Shown here: positions 35,285 through 46,705 of the stretch, piece by piece
How the letters are laid out: each line of letters opens with the position of its first letter
Position numbering within the stretch: position 1 is the first letter of the stretch
Translations under genes and position numbers: made by a program
Notes under the pieces: generated by a model
Told to the model about the DNA's origin: nothing
Database searches by the model: none
The model's input: only the letters and a program-made list of their open reading frames with translations
NCBI RefSeq assembly: GCF_018812025.1
Contig: NC_063061.1
Coordinates: 35,052,493 to 35,116,492 of the forward strand
DNA from: Megalobrama amblycephala
Taxonomy: Eukaryota; Chordata; Actinopteri; Cypriniformes; Xenocyprididae
Direction of reading: 5' to 3'
Length of the DNA: 64,000 nt

Positions 35285-35733
35285 TGTCACGGTTGAAGAT
35301 CCGCAGTCTCTGTCTGTGGTCTGTGTTTATGTTGTGCTGTCACGTTAATTGTTTCATGTGGGCGTCGCCGCTGATTGTTGATCAGCGGCAGCTGTGTTCA
35401 ATCAGGACTGCCTATTTATTGCCTTGTCTTTCGTCTCGTGTTTGTCAGATCGTTGTTGGAGTTCCCTGTTCTGTTCCCCTGTTTCCTCGTGTGTGCTTCC
35501 GTTTGGAGTTGGTTCGTCGTGTCTTCGTTCTGGATTATTGTTTCATCGTTGGATTCTTCACTTCTGCTTTCACTCCCACGGACTTCACCACGATCATCTC
35601 ACCACGGCCCACCGAAGTCCCTGTGTCGCCGCTCTCCTGCTGTTTGTGTGTGTGTTTCCTGACCTTCTGGCGTGAAGCTCAATAAATGAGATATTTTGAC
35701 TTGCATTTGCATCCTTCTTTATTTCCCGTGACA
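35285..35733 (+). repeat. 3' LTR of chromovirus 2
   Basis: 449 bp. It differs from the 5' LTR at three sites that I can find: GGTTGAAG for GGCTGAAG, GCGTCGCC for GCGTCACC, and GATTATTG for GATTATAG. Confidence 0.95.
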
Positions 35734-36147
35734 CTAACACTTTGATGCTTCCCCAACAGACATTCTACTAACTACACTGTATGCAAACATTTTGCATGTT
35801 CATAGAATTCTCTTATTTTGAACAGCTTCTCTTTTTAATTTTGGGCAGTCTACATTGTCACATTTTGTTTTTAATTTTGTTTGAAATTGGATCACATGGG
35901 TCACTTATGAGTCTTATGGTTTGTTCAGATGCAACTTTGCAAACCTAAGCCATGCTGTCATGTTCTTGTCCCATCTCTAAAAAGATGGGACAAGTATAGC
36001 ATGTTTGGAAGGGTTGCCAGGAGAACTTCTCTTTTCTCTCTAAAGAATCTGAATTTAGTCCCTCAACCATGCTGTCATGTTTTTAGAGAGAAAAGAGAAG
36101 TTCTCCTGGCAACCCTTCCAAACATGCTATACTTGTCCCATCTTTTT

Positions 36148-36735
36148 CTAATTGTTCTGTCAGGAACTTTTACATTTAACATGTTAACTGAGGCCTGTAG
36201 AGTCTGGGGATTTCCTTGGAACAATGTCCTTTGGACAGACAAGACCAAAGTGGAGAGGTTTGGCCATAATGCACAGCGCCACGTTTGGTGAAAACCAAAA
36301 GAGCATATCAGCACAAACACCTCATACCAAAAGTCAAGCATGCTGGTGAAGGGTTGATGAATTTGGGCTTGTTTTGTAGCCACAGGCCCTGGGCATCTCA
36401 CAGTCATTGATTCGACCATGAACTCCTCTGTATACCAAAGTATTCTAGAGTCAAATGTGAGGCCCTCCGTCCGACAGCTAAAGCTTGGCCGTAACTGGGT
36501 CATGCAACAGGATGATGACAAGAACACCAGGAAATCTAGAGCAGAATGGCTGAAAAAGTATCAAGGTGTTGCAATGGCCCAATCGAAGTCCAGACTTTAT
36601 CCTGAGTGAAATGCTGTGGCAAGAGCTGTGCATAAACAAATACCCACAAACCTCAATAAACTGGAGAAACGTTGTAAAGAAAAGTGGGCCAAAACTCCTC
36701 CAGAATGATGCAAGATAAATTCATACAGAAATCTA
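36148..36735 (+). pseudogene. Tc1/mariner transposase fragment, decayed
   Basis: The macro-repeat stops at CATCTTTTT and Tc1-like coding begins. One frame gives VLWTDKTKVERFGHNAQRHVW, matching the usual Tc1 catalytic-core block around the second aspartate. Another gives MNSSVYQSILESNV, then LGRNWVMQQDDD and EWLKKYQ, and a third a C-terminal LEKRCKEKWAKTPPE. At least four stops and two frame changes interrupt it, and the N-terminal DNA-binding part and both inverted repeats are missing. The enzyme would have cut and pasted DNA at TA sites. This copy is inactive. It probably marks the right-hand end of the tandem array. Confidence 0.8.
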
Positions 36736-36944
36736 TAAGCAATTGAATAATATGGTGTCCTTAGTTTGTCAGCCATGGCCATGGCTTTTCCATCTTGGCT
36801 TTAGAAACAGTTGTACGAGAAACATGTTCTTCTCAAATCTCAAATGTTCTTGTTATTATGAAGAAAGATCTCAGCTCTTAGAAGAGGTTAAGGCTATAGG
36901 AAAAAATAAGTTAACATTAAGAAAACAAGATTAAATATATCTGC

Positions 36945-37090
36945 AAGCAGCGATGAGGGGCCCAAGCCCCGGCGCCACAGCCACCGCCACCCCGGTGGCT
37001 TAAAGAAACCTGTGCATGCCAGGCAACATACAATCTTATTTTAATTTAAATCAAACAATGATTTTACATGATATGAGACACTTCCTGTTT
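36945..37090. repeat. GCAAGCAGCGATG-type interspersed repeat
   Basis: CTGCAAGCAGCGATGAGGGG is followed by CACCGCCACCCCGGTGGC. The reverse-complement counterpart is at about 52995-53052 (GGGGTGGCGGTGGTACCGG then CATCGCTGCTTGCAG). I take this to be a dispersed fish repeat of uncertain class. Confidence 0.5.
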
Positions 37091-37419
37091 CCCTTTTTTG
37101 TCATTACTTTAATCCCTCGCCACACTGTTCAAGATATCCTGTAATTGTTCGCAATTTAGCATCTTCAGTGTCTTTGTTTCATGTTGACCGAGTTTGGTGG
37201 CGATTGCATGTATCTCTTTTTAAATCTAAGAGCTTGATTATTCAAAAAAATCTACATTAAAACCAAAATATCTTACTTCCTGTTGGTTGGAGCTAATGAC
37301 TGTAAATTAGAAAGTTGTCCTGCTTGACGAGAACAATATATGTACTGAGTTGGGTGACTGTAGGTAAGACTAACCCCCCAACTTTTGTCCAAAAAAATTA
37401 TATACGAGACATATATGTC

Positions 37420-37660
37420 AAAATGGAATTGAAGTTATGTCAATATATAGAATTGTTCCAATTTCTAATAGGTTTCATATGTTTTTACTTTATATGAGCA
37501 TATTAGGATATTTCATATATGAGACATATATCAAAATATGTATTATACATACATAAACATAATATATGGGGTAAGTTTATATGTCGATATATGGGATTGT
37601 TCCAATTTCTAGTAGGTTTAATATATGTTTTTACTTCATATTCACATATATTAAATTTCC
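37420..37660. repeat. Imperfect tandem duplication, about 135 bp period
   Basis: ATTGTTCCAATTTCTAATAG (about 37451) recurs as ATTGTTCCAATTTCTAGTAG (about 37597), each followed by GGTTT, an ATATG-type stretch and TTTTTACTT. Confidence 0.6.
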
Positions 37661-37721
37661 ATATGGGTTGTTACAACCACACAACTTTGTGATGCGATGT
37701 TTGCTTGTTTTGCTGATCTAT

Positions 37722-37815
37722 GGGAGTAATAAAGAAACTTGTGACAATAGTCAGCTAACAATAGTTTTTGAGAAAAGCACCCCTGAACTGTGAATCTAAA
37801 GCAACAGTGATACTC
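37722..37815. repeat. Diverged relative of macro-repeat segment S4
   Basis: AAGAAACTTGTGACAATAGTCAGCTAAC ... GCACCCCTGAACTGT ... AAGCAACAGT matches S4 (compare 15848-15925) with many differences. It lies about 1.6 kb beyond the end of the array. Confidence 0.6.
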
Positions 37816-38337
37816 TCTCAGTGATCATCAGTTTTGTCAGTAGCTATGTACATGGACACCTTTTTCATTCAGAATGAAACCATTTAAACTGATAAATATA
37901 TCAGAATATATCAGAAGCATCAAATCGAATTTGATCTTTTGATGTGTGCATTGCATAGATATACAGGGTTTCCCACTGTTTTAAAGATGGAATACTTGCC
38001 ACTCTCTTACCCAATCTTTTTTCTCATTCTTTTATAACACAGACTTCGGGTCCTACTTAGGAGACAACAAGCACACAAATCTTTGTGCCCTGATGCTTGT
38101 CTGTGGATGAGAGTCAGAAGCGAGCATTGCTGGGACACTACTACATTATCCGATCAAATGTTCACATGTGTTATGGAATGAATTAGAAAAGGTGTACATC
38201 AAACGTACAATCCTAATGAAAATTAAACTGGATTTGGCCATTATATTCTGATTGACATGGGCTGTTAGATTACAAACAGATTATTACTAGGGACCATGTA
38301 AACACAGCTAGTGTGACTGGTGGAAATGTTCCACTTG

Positions 38338-38415
38338 GGGTGTACTCACACTAGGCGCTCTGAACCATGCAATCACGCTCGGTTCAAGGCAACTGTGCCT
38401 AGTGTGAGTACGCCC
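38338..38415. mobile_element. Very short MITE, 78 bp
   Basis: GGGTGTACTCACACTAGGC at the left pairs with GCCTAGTGTGAGTACGCCC at the right. It is almost all terminal inverted repeat, with a 40 bp centre. Confidence 0.7.
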
Positions 38416-38679
38416 TTAAATTCCACAGAAATGCCCTTTGTCAGATCTTTGAGAAATTAAGTGTTTGGCATTAAAAAAAACTGACTGATAAGAGGAATCA
38501 AGACTCAAGATATTTTCTCATTAAAGTGCCTTTTATCAGGGCTGAACTAAAATTGGTCCATTTTGCCTACACATCCCGCATTGAAGTGTCTGATTAGGAC
38601 CTTTAAATTAAAAAAGGACAGAAATCAATAATATATTATTGAATCTCAAAGGCAGATAACAATATTAATACTGCATGTT

Positions 38680-39120
38680 TTTACAACCTCATTTCCAGAA
38701 ATGGTGGCATTTAATTTGATTTGTTAATTCTCTTTAACCTTTATTTAATTGACAAAGGTACAAAGAAAAGATTTTCAACGTTTTCACTGACCAACTTTAT
38801 TTGTATGTTGTAAATATAAGCAAATTTTGATTTTGATGGCTGCAACACACTCCACAAAAGTTGGGACAGAGGCATGTTTACCATTGTGCCACATCGCCTT
38901 TCCTTTTAATTACACTTTTTTTAATCATTTGGGAATAAAGGATACTAATTGTTGCAGTTTTCCAAGTGGATTTTTTGCCCAAATATGTACCACAGTCTGT
39001 GGTAACTGTAGTCTGATTCTCTCTTTTTTTTTTCTTTTTCTTTTTTTTTTTGATGTGCCATACATTTCAATAAGAGACAGATCTGGATTGCAGGCAAGCC
39101 AGTCAAGCACGTCCCTTGTT
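38680..39120. repeat. Fish interspersed repeat (AAAGTTGGGACA type)
   Basis: It contains ACAAAAGTTGGGACAGAGGC followed by CACATCGCCTTTCCTTTTAA. The AAAGTTGGGAC core is also seen inverted at the right side of S3 (CAAAAGTCCCAACTTTTCC). Class uncertain; no coding. Confidence 0.45.
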
Positions 39121-39621
39121 TCGACCTGTTCTCAAGGCCGTGAAAGCATGGTAGTGGGCTTGTATTTTGTGTTTCTTCTTATTTATTTAAATTCAGATAA
39201 TTGATTTACAAAACTGATTGATTGAAATTAAGTTACAAGTTATACAAAACAAAATACTTCAGACAAACTTATTAAGTGGTCAAAAATCGTCTCTCTGACC
39301 CGCTCCGTATCTCTGACATATTGTATTCAATCAATTTCCCTGCTCTTTATGATGTATCCAATTTTCGATATTACCTCTAAAACAAATAATATTATAATAT
39401 TGTAACAAAAATATGAAACCAAATAAATTTTCTTAAATGGCTACAACATACTGGCCCTTATTTGTTGTCTTACAATTAACATATTTTGAGTAGCCATGAG
39501 CAAACATTCATAATCAACATACATTATTTAAAGTTCCTAGCCAGCAGAGACAGTATATATGATACATGCAGTTCATGGTAGTTTCCCTTTATATATATAT
39601 ATATATATGTGTGTATATACA

Positions 39622-40020
39622 CACTACCGTTCAAAAGTTTGGGATCGGTAAGATTTTTAATATTTTTAAAAGAAGTTTCATCTGCTCACCAAGATTGCAT
39701 TTATTTAATTAAAAATACAGTAAAAACAGTAATATTGTGAAATATTATTACAATTTAAAATAACTCTTTTCTATTGGAATATATTTTAAAATGTAATTTA
39801 TTCTTGTGATGGCAAAGCTGAATTTTCAGCATCATTACTCCAGTCTTCAGTGTCACATGATCCTTCAGAAATCATTCTAATATGCTGATTTGCTGCTCAA
39901 GAAACATTTATTATTATTATCAATGTTAAAAACAGTTGTGTACTTTTTTTTCAGGATTCCTTGATGAATAGAAAGTTCAAAAGAACAGCATTTATCTGAA
40001 ATACAAAGCTTCTGTAGCAT
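39622..40020. mobile_element. Half of an inverted-repeat element, reversed copy
   Basis: It begins CACTACCGTTCAAAAGTTTG. Its interior (CAGCATCATTACTCCAGTC) is the reverse complement of the right half of the neighbouring full element at 40025-40554. It lacks its own second terminus. Confidence 0.7.
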
Positions 40021-40024
40021 TATA

Positions 40025-40554
40025 CACTACCGTTCAAAAGTTTGGGGTCAGTAAGAATTTTTATTTTTATTTTTTTGAGAAGAATTTAAAGAAGTTAATA
40101 TTTTTTTCAGCAAGGATGCATTAAATCAATCAAAAGTGACAGTAAAGACATTTAAAATGTAACAAAAGATTATATTTCAAATAAATGCTGTTCGTTTGAA
40201 CTTTCTATTCATCAAAGAATCCTGGAAAAAAAATATTGTACACAAATATTTTGTACAATTGTACACATTAAATGTTTCTTGAGCAGCAGATCAGCATATT
40301 AGAATGATTTCTGAAGGATCATGTGACACTGAAGACTGGAGTAATGATGCTGAAAATTCAGCTTTGCATCACAGGAATAAATTACTTTGTGAAATATATT
40401 CAAATAGAAAACAGTTATTTTAAATTGTAATAATATTTGACAATATTACGTTTTTTATTTTATTTTTAATTAAATAAATGCAGCCTTGGTGAGCAGACGA
40501 AACTTCTTTTAGACATTAAAAATCTTACCGATCCCAAACTTTTGAACGGTAGTG
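40025..40554. mobile_element. Complete inverted-repeat DNA element, 530 bp
   Basis: CACTACCGTTCAAAAGTTTG at the left is matched by its reverse complement, ending AACGGTAGTG at 40554. Four bases separate it from the half copy to its left. This terminal motif is very common in fish genomes in my experience. Non-coding. Confidence 0.8.
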
Positions 40555-40928
40555 TATATATAATATAATTTAAAGTCCATACATTTTCCTTTTCTTTAAG
40601 TGATATCAGTGAATCAGGCCACTACATGATGACGATACCATCACAAATACATGGCCAACATCACCTGATGAGATTTTCTCCTGCATGTATTTGCCATAAC
40701 AAATGTGTATCAGAAACGCATGTTAAAAAGTCATGGGTCAAGAGCCCAACTAAAGCAAACACTGATCACAATAATGGTTACATAAAAAACCCAACAAGAA
40801 CGTTTGTGTGAAAGAAATAGTCAAACTGGATTGTAAAAAGTGAAGATGCTGAGATCTTGAGAGATCTGTCAGTGTTTAATGTTCTGTTGCTGCCAGTCAT
40901 TTGAATTAATTCAGGAAATACCTTTAAA

Positions 40929-41020
<92 letters not shown>

Positions 41021-42074
41021 TTGTAAAACATTTAAGAAAAAAATCTGTTAAAGTTTTTTTGTAATTTATTTAAATTAGGATATTTAATGATCAGAAGTAA
41101 GATAAATATCCCTGAATACAAGTTTGAATTTGGAACTGTTCCTATAATAACTTGAGAGAGATAGGTCTGAGAATTAAAGATTGATCATTTACTGAGTGAG
41201 TTCAACAACAATCAGCGGCATCACAGGTGGACTCCACATGCACAAAATTTGAATTATGGATTTTAATTTGAATAGGCTCTTCTTTGCTGCTTTTTAAACT
41301 AAGTTGAACTGCATTAGACTGCCCCCAACTGACTGTCATAAATACTCACAACATTTTTAATCTCACTCGCACAAAGCCTCACATCCCAAAGATTTGGATT
41401 ACAGCACAGGAATAAAATACGATGTATTTTATGACAGGCATATTAATTAAATTATGCCCTATGCTAAACCAAATTGATGAAATATTGCGTGATGGTTAAA
41501 TGATAATCAATAATAACAATTTTAATCAATTCAGTATTTTAAACTGTAGCATTGTTTAAAATTAATCTTTAAAATGCCAAGTCATAACAGATGAAACATT
41601 ATCATTTCAAATTAAGTAAATTGTAAATCAGTCAAGTCATTAAAGTTCACTTAATTGGCCCAAAGTCACAATCCTGATTTGATCTTTTGAGAAAAGGATT
41701 TATTTTTTTCACCATATACATATGTTTTCATTTAATCTGGGAACAATATTAATAGCATTAAGACAAAGTATCTGAGTCATCATTCTAGTTTCTCCTCCCC
41801 AATTCCTCATCTTCCACCTCCGCCCCTTTTAGATGGCCATAAAAATAGAGGCATGCATTCATTTCACTATTCTACCGGCGTTACGAGACATTAACCTGAG
41901 ACTTGACGAAATACTTCTCACGTTCGAACAAGGTAAGGCAATTATTATAACATTATTATAACATCAAATCAGGTCTATATATCAGGGTCACTATATATCA
42001 TGTTTTTCATCTAAAAGTAATTCACAAAGCCTTTTAATGCTAAAAGTAGCTCCTAAATCTATGAAAGCTTAAAA
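40555..42074. other. Spacer with a long (TA)n tract
   Basis: Apart from (TA)n at about 40931-41017, this is unique-looking AT-rich sequence. No frame over 61 codons and no recognisable repeat. Confidence 0.5.
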
Positions 42075-42290
42075 GTCATGTCACCTTTATTTATATAGTG
42101 CTTTATACAATACAGATTGTTTGAAAGCAGCTTTACAGTGATACCAGGAAAATGATTCAATGATGCAAACAGGGTTCATTTCAGCTGTAAAGCAGCTCTA
42201 ACAAGAAAATAGTGTGATCTGATTCATCACGCTAATATGGAGACAAAGTTGCTCATGGGTCTGTGCAGAAGACTTGTCTAATTCATGTAG
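42075..42290. repeat. Interspersed repeat (GTCACCTTTATTTATATAG type)
   Basis: GTCACCTTTATTTATATAGT followed by AGATTGTTTGAAAGCAGC is a motif I recognise as dispersed in cyprinid genomes. Boundaries not determined. Confidence 0.5.
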
Positions 42291-42396
42291 TTTTTGCTGA
42301 GGATCTGTGCCTATGGCTGACATGTCAGCAGGGGATTGTGTAGTTGACAGAGGTTGTGTCTAGGTGCAGGTCCACCATCTGATGTGGATCTGACCA

Positions 42397-42612
42397 CCGG
42401 TTGCATAAACCACTTAGACTAGCCTTAAAAGTTAAGACACTAATGTTTTTCTTGAAGAGTGGTCCTAATTTTTTAAAGTCTGTTACATAAAAAGGTAGAT
42501 TGGTGTAACTTAAATTGGAAAAATAACATTGATTACCCCTTGGTTAACTGCAAGTTGGTCAAACTAGTTCTTAAGACACAGTCTTAATATAGTGACTAAG
42601 TTTATGCAACCA
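42397..42612. mobile_element. MITE, GGTTGCATAAA ends
   Basis: CCGGTTGCATAAACCACTTAG at the left pairs with CTAAGTTTATGCAACCAG at the right, about 216 bp apart. Non-coding. Confidence 0.7.
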
Positions 42613-42826
42613 GATCCTGCTGACAACTGTAACCTTAGGATAAGGATGAGACAGACAGACTGACAGCAGGTGACGGATCCGTTTTCAAACCGGCAAATCA
42701 GCGTTACAGTCACCTCCGTTTCACAGCTCTAATACGGATCCAGCCCGGTCCTGGTTTTGGTGGGCGGGAACAACAGTTGCAAAGCAGATTCGGCCCTTAT
42801 CCGTGGAAACGAGCGCGCGAATCTTT

Positions 42827-43333
42827 GGCTGCGTCCGAAAACTGTAAAATGCTGCCTTCTGAGGACACATTTCAAGGTAGTAAGGCATCAAGGCACATCC
42901 GAATCCAATGTTAGCTTCACTTCCTGTCTCATGAGATACCTTCCTCAGATCGATATTTGAAGGAAGCATAGATGTATCCTTCGCTGCCTTTGATATCCCA
43001 CAATCCTGTGCTTTCCATTCTGTGACAGTTGAGCTAGAAAAATAAAGATGGCGTCTGAAAGTTGCATTTGCTGCATAAATGTATGATTTTGACCAACATA
43101 TTTCAATTTTGATATCATTTCTATCGAGAAATGAATAGGCCTACTGTAATAATTAATTATTTGTTTAGTTCTCACCAAAGCTCACGCTATATTGCTGTAG
43201 ATCATTAAACTGTTACGCTGCCTCAGAAGTCTGTCCGAAATCAGTTTTGTGAGGTGCCTTCATAAACAAACATTGCCGTACAAGTCATTCTCTTATGGCA
43301 GCAAGACAGCTACCTAGGTTTTCGGACGCAGCC
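42827..43333. mobile_element. Inverted-repeat DNA element, 507 bp
   Basis: The left end GGCTGCGTCCGAAAACT is matched by AGGTTTTCGGACGCAGCC at the right. TTT follows on the right and precedes on the left, but this is too simple to call a target duplication. Non-coding. Confidence 0.7.
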
Positions 43334-43694
43334 TTTTTCTTTTTCAGGAGTTTAGAAGAGGAGGCAGACAGTCGGTGCTCGGTATCCTACCTCAAAAACA
43401 TCACCAAAGTAAGTCAAACTGTTCTATTAATGAATTAATTTCTTATATTGTGTACTCGTTGGCTTAAAGTTTAAACTTAAGGTTTGGAGTTTTTATTGCT
43501 CATTAGATCGGTATTGAATTGTAATGTTAGTTACTCTTATGTTAGCAGAGGGCACGCTAACACGCAGACGATCCAGAGGAATATAATTATATAACTGACG
43601 ATTTTTAACTGCTTTAATTTTTACTGTTAAAGTTTTAATTGCGTGGTAATGCTAGCATTACTTAAGCTAGCTAAGGCCTACCGCAGACCCGTAC

Positions 43695-44530
43695 TTTACA
43701 AGGGTTCATTTGTTAACATTAGTTAATAACTAACATGAAATAACCATTAACATTACATAGTTAATTGTTAAGCTTTGTTAACGTTAGCTAATAAAAATAC
43801 AGTTGTCCATGTTCATGTTACCTCACAGTGCATTAACTAATGTTAACAAACAACATTCGAATTTAATGTATTTGTAAATGTTGAAATTAACATTAACAAA
43901 GATTAATAAATGATGTAGAAGTGCAGTTCATTATTAGTTCATGTCAACTAATGCTAACTAATGATATTAGTCTCTTCTGCTCATCAAGACTGCATTTATC
44001 TAATCAAAAATACAGCAAAAACAGTAATATTGTGAAATATCTACATTCTATAGTAAAATATAATTTATTCCTGTGATCAAAGCTGAATTTTCAGCATCAT
44101 TACTCCAGTCTTCAGTGTCACATGTTCCTTCAGAAATCATTATAATATGATAATCATTTATGATTATTATCAGTATTCAAAACAGTTGTGTTGCTTTATA
44201 TTTTTTGTGGAAACAATTACGTCATTCAAACATTTGTGGTAAGATTAAAAAGAGAAATTATTACTTCATCAAGGATACTTTAAATCGATCAAAAGTGACA
44301 GTCAACCCTAAATGACGACATTTATAACAAAAAAAATATTTTTAGTAAATGCTGTAATAAACTTAATTTAATAAATGTATTAACATTTTCTATTCATCAA
44401 AGAATCCTGAAAAAAGTATCACCATTTCCACAAAAATGTTAAGCAGCACAACCATTTTCAACATTGATAATAATCAGAAATTTAGCATGAGCACCAAATC
44501 AGCACATTAAATGATTCTGATAAATTTAAA
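43695..44530. repeat. Two decayed element fragments in tandem
   Basis: 43695-43970 is rich in TTAACATTAGTTAA-type motifs and resembles the interior of the element at 53189-53821. 43972-44530 resembles both halves of the 40025-40554 element (CAGCATCATTACTCCAGTC and TCTATTCATCAAAGAATCCT). Ends not resolved. Confidence 0.5.
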
Positions 44531-44925
44531 TTAATATTTAAACTATTTATATACCTGTTTATCCTTTTAACTGATCTACATTACAGATGACATTTCAATC
44601 AGGATTCAGGAGCTTATTAGTCTGGAGATGTTTATTACACATATATATTTTTTTTCTCAACAGGAGCTGTAAGGAACAATAAATAATAATAATAATAATT
44701 AGAGATTATTTTCTGTGGACTGGGCTTGCCTTATCTTTTTAGAAAACATTATATGAAAAGCATTATATTGATATTTTGCAGACACTTCATATTTAGCTCA
44801 AATTGTACATGAGAGAAGCATAAGGAGATTTTTTTTTACTTGGATACGACAGTGAAAAATGTGTATACGAGAGCAGATTTTTATCACAATGACATACATG
44901 ATTACAATTTTTTATTCTGGTCATT

Positions 44926-45488
44926 TTAAAGGATTAGTTCACTTTAAAATAAAGATTTCCTGATAATTTACTCACCCCCATGCCATCCAAGGTGTTCATG
45001 TCTTTCTTTCTTCAGTCAAAAAAAAAAAAGGTTTTTGATGAAACATTCCAGGATTATTCTCCTTATAGTGGACTTCAATGGACTCCAAACGGTTGAAGGT
45101 CAAAATTACAATTCCGTATTATTCAAGAAGCTTTCGCTGTATGTCCTACGCCTTCCCCTATTCAACTTAAAGGGAAAAAAAACGGAATTGGCGCTGCGTT
45201 CATTCCGTAAGTAGAATAGGGAAGATGTAGGACATACGGTGTAAGCTTTTTGAAGAATAAGGAAAGCAGAAGCATGTACAAGGCGATCATTTGTGTTTAT
45301 AAAGCATATACAGTTGTATTTTTTGAATCATTGAAGTCCACTATAATATGGAGAAAAATCCTGGAATGTTTTCATCAAAAACCTTAATATCTTTTCCACT
45401 GAAGAAAGAAAGACATGAACATCTTGGATGACATGGGGGTGAGTAAATTATCAGGAAAATTTTATTTGAAAGTGAACTAATCCTTTAA
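44926..45488. mobile_element. TTAA-flanked palindromic element, 563 bp
   Basis: TTAAAGGATTAGTTCACTTT at the left mirrors AAAGTGAACTAATCCTTTAA at the right. The arms continue inward through GAAAGAAAGACATGAAC and an inner pair around GTATGTCCTAC. TTAA at both ends suggests a piggyBac- or Kolobok-type target. Non-coding. Confidence 0.8.
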
Positions 45489-45668
45489 TTTGCAGCAGTT
45501 GTTTAAAGTTGGTGTTCATTTGTGTGATGTAAATAAGTGTCAACAAAATTTCAGCCAAAGCAGAGTGATCGGACCAATAGCACTAGATTGCTTTGGAGTG
45601 CTTTAACATAGATCGAGAAGGGGAAATTGAAAGACAAAGTACACAGCCTGTCTGATGTGTCAAAGGCT

Positions 45669-45950
45669 ATGTTCACACTGTCAGTCCAAATACGATTATT
45701 TGTGTATCCGATTGGAATCTGATCATGGCATGAGAAAGTGACATAAACCACGAAACTGGTTTATAGTTACTAATAGTTACTGATTTCCAGAAATCACATT
45801 TGAATATGATTTCAAACCACATATGAATGTAGCTCAAAGCAGATTCGTAAAAATCACATTTCATATAATTTGTTTTGCGGTTCACACTTTATGATAGCAT
45901 TCCAATTGGATATGCACAAAAATCGGATTTGGACTGACAGTCTGAATGAG
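45669..45950. mobile_element. MITE, CACTGTCAGTCCA ends
   Basis: TTCACACTGTCAGTCCAAAT at the left is mirrored by ATTTGGACTGACAGTCTGAA at the right, with further pairing inward. About 280 bp, non-coding. Confidence 0.7.
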
Positions 45951-46304
45951 GCTAACATCTCCACCAACATCAGGGATGACTACACACAGCAATAGTATAG
46001 AGGCTTATATAGACAAGCCTCACAACAGTCAGATTCTTGATTTAGTGGGACAATTACGTGAATATATAACAGCTTTCTTCTTTTTTTTTTTTCTGCAGAT
46101 GCCTCATGGGAATTAAACGGCACATATGAAGTGGTTTGTAATACCATGGTTTTCCGACCTGTCCTGATTGGTTCTTGATGTGTTTTTGGTTCATTATATG
46201 AAATTGTTTTTTGTATGCTTTTTTTCCCCATTTCTTCTATTTTCTTCTTTAAATATTCATTAAGAAAAGCCGTGAGATTGTTTGACTGTTTGTGTATCAA
46301 TGTT

Positions 46305-46503
46305 TTAAAGGATAGTTCACCAGAAAATGAAGATTTGCTGTTAATTTACTCACCCTCAAGCCATCCATGATGTAGGTGACATTTTTTCTTCAGTTGAACA
46401 GTAAAGATTTTTAGCGTGGTCCTTGGTGATTTGTATAATGCAAGTCAGTAGCTACCGCCACTTTGAGAGTCATAAAAACATATTACATATTATGATCCCT
46501 TTA
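46305..46503. mobile_element. Single arm of a TTAA-type element
   Basis: TTTAAAGGATAGTTCACCAG followed by TTTACTCACCCTC is the left arm of the same broad family as 46702-47265. No full right arm is present, only CCCTTTAA at 46497-46504. Confidence 0.55.
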
Positions 46504-46532
46504 AGCTTAGTGAATATGATGTAACTAGAGAC

Positions 46533-46705
46533 TTAAAGGATTAGTTCACTTTTAAATGAAAATTACCCCAAGCTTTACTTACCCTCAAGCCTAATACTTT
46601 AATATATCTCCGATTGTGTTCATCAGAAAGTCATATTCACCTAGAATGGCTTGAGGGTGAGTAAAGCTTGGGGTAATTTTCATTGAAAGTGAACTAATCC
46701 TTTAA
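46533..46705. mobile_element. TTAA-flanked palindrome, 173 bp
   Basis: TTAAAGGATTAGTTCACTTT at the left is the mirror of the right end. The arms pair almost throughout (AATTACCCCAAGCTTTACT with AGTAAAGCTTGGGGTAATT). Confidence 0.85.

Larger units (their letters stand above)
30618..35733 (+). mobile_element. Chromovirus 2, LTR-complete but coding-defective
   Basis: A 5116 bp element inserted into S1 of unit 4, with target duplication CTAAC (30613-30617 and 35734-35738). The empty site reads TGCTAACACTTTG in the other units. The LTRs are 449 bp and differ at three positions. It is related to but distinct from chromovirus 1: different LTR sequence, same domain order and same primer layout. The internal coding region is broken. 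Confidence 0.95.
11917..36147. repeat. Macro-tandem repeat array with inserted retroelements
   Basis: Units begin at GCCTTTAGATGCACC at 11917, 16009, 27361 and 30299. The simplest full unit (27361-30298) is 2938 bp. Each unit reads S1, then a middle segment, then S4. The middle is either S3 (about 22461-23852 and 28553-29944) or the LTR-like S2 (13112-15655 and 24465-27007). The second unit contains an extra internal duplication: S4 breaks at about 23977 in a poly-T run and jumps back into S1. Units 2 and 4 carry the two chromoviruses. Copies are near-identical over kilobases, so the expansion is recent. The array ends where S1 is cut at 36147 by a Tc1-like fragment. Confidence 0.85.

Noticed and set aside
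12000..36000. Interpretation of the array as pure assembly duplication
   Set aside because: The units differ by distinct chromovirus insertions with their own target duplications, an inverted loop and different middle segments. At least some copies must therefore be real, though read support was not available.
42827..43333. TTT as target duplication of the 507 bp element
   Set aside because: The bases are all T in a T-rich context and could match by chance.
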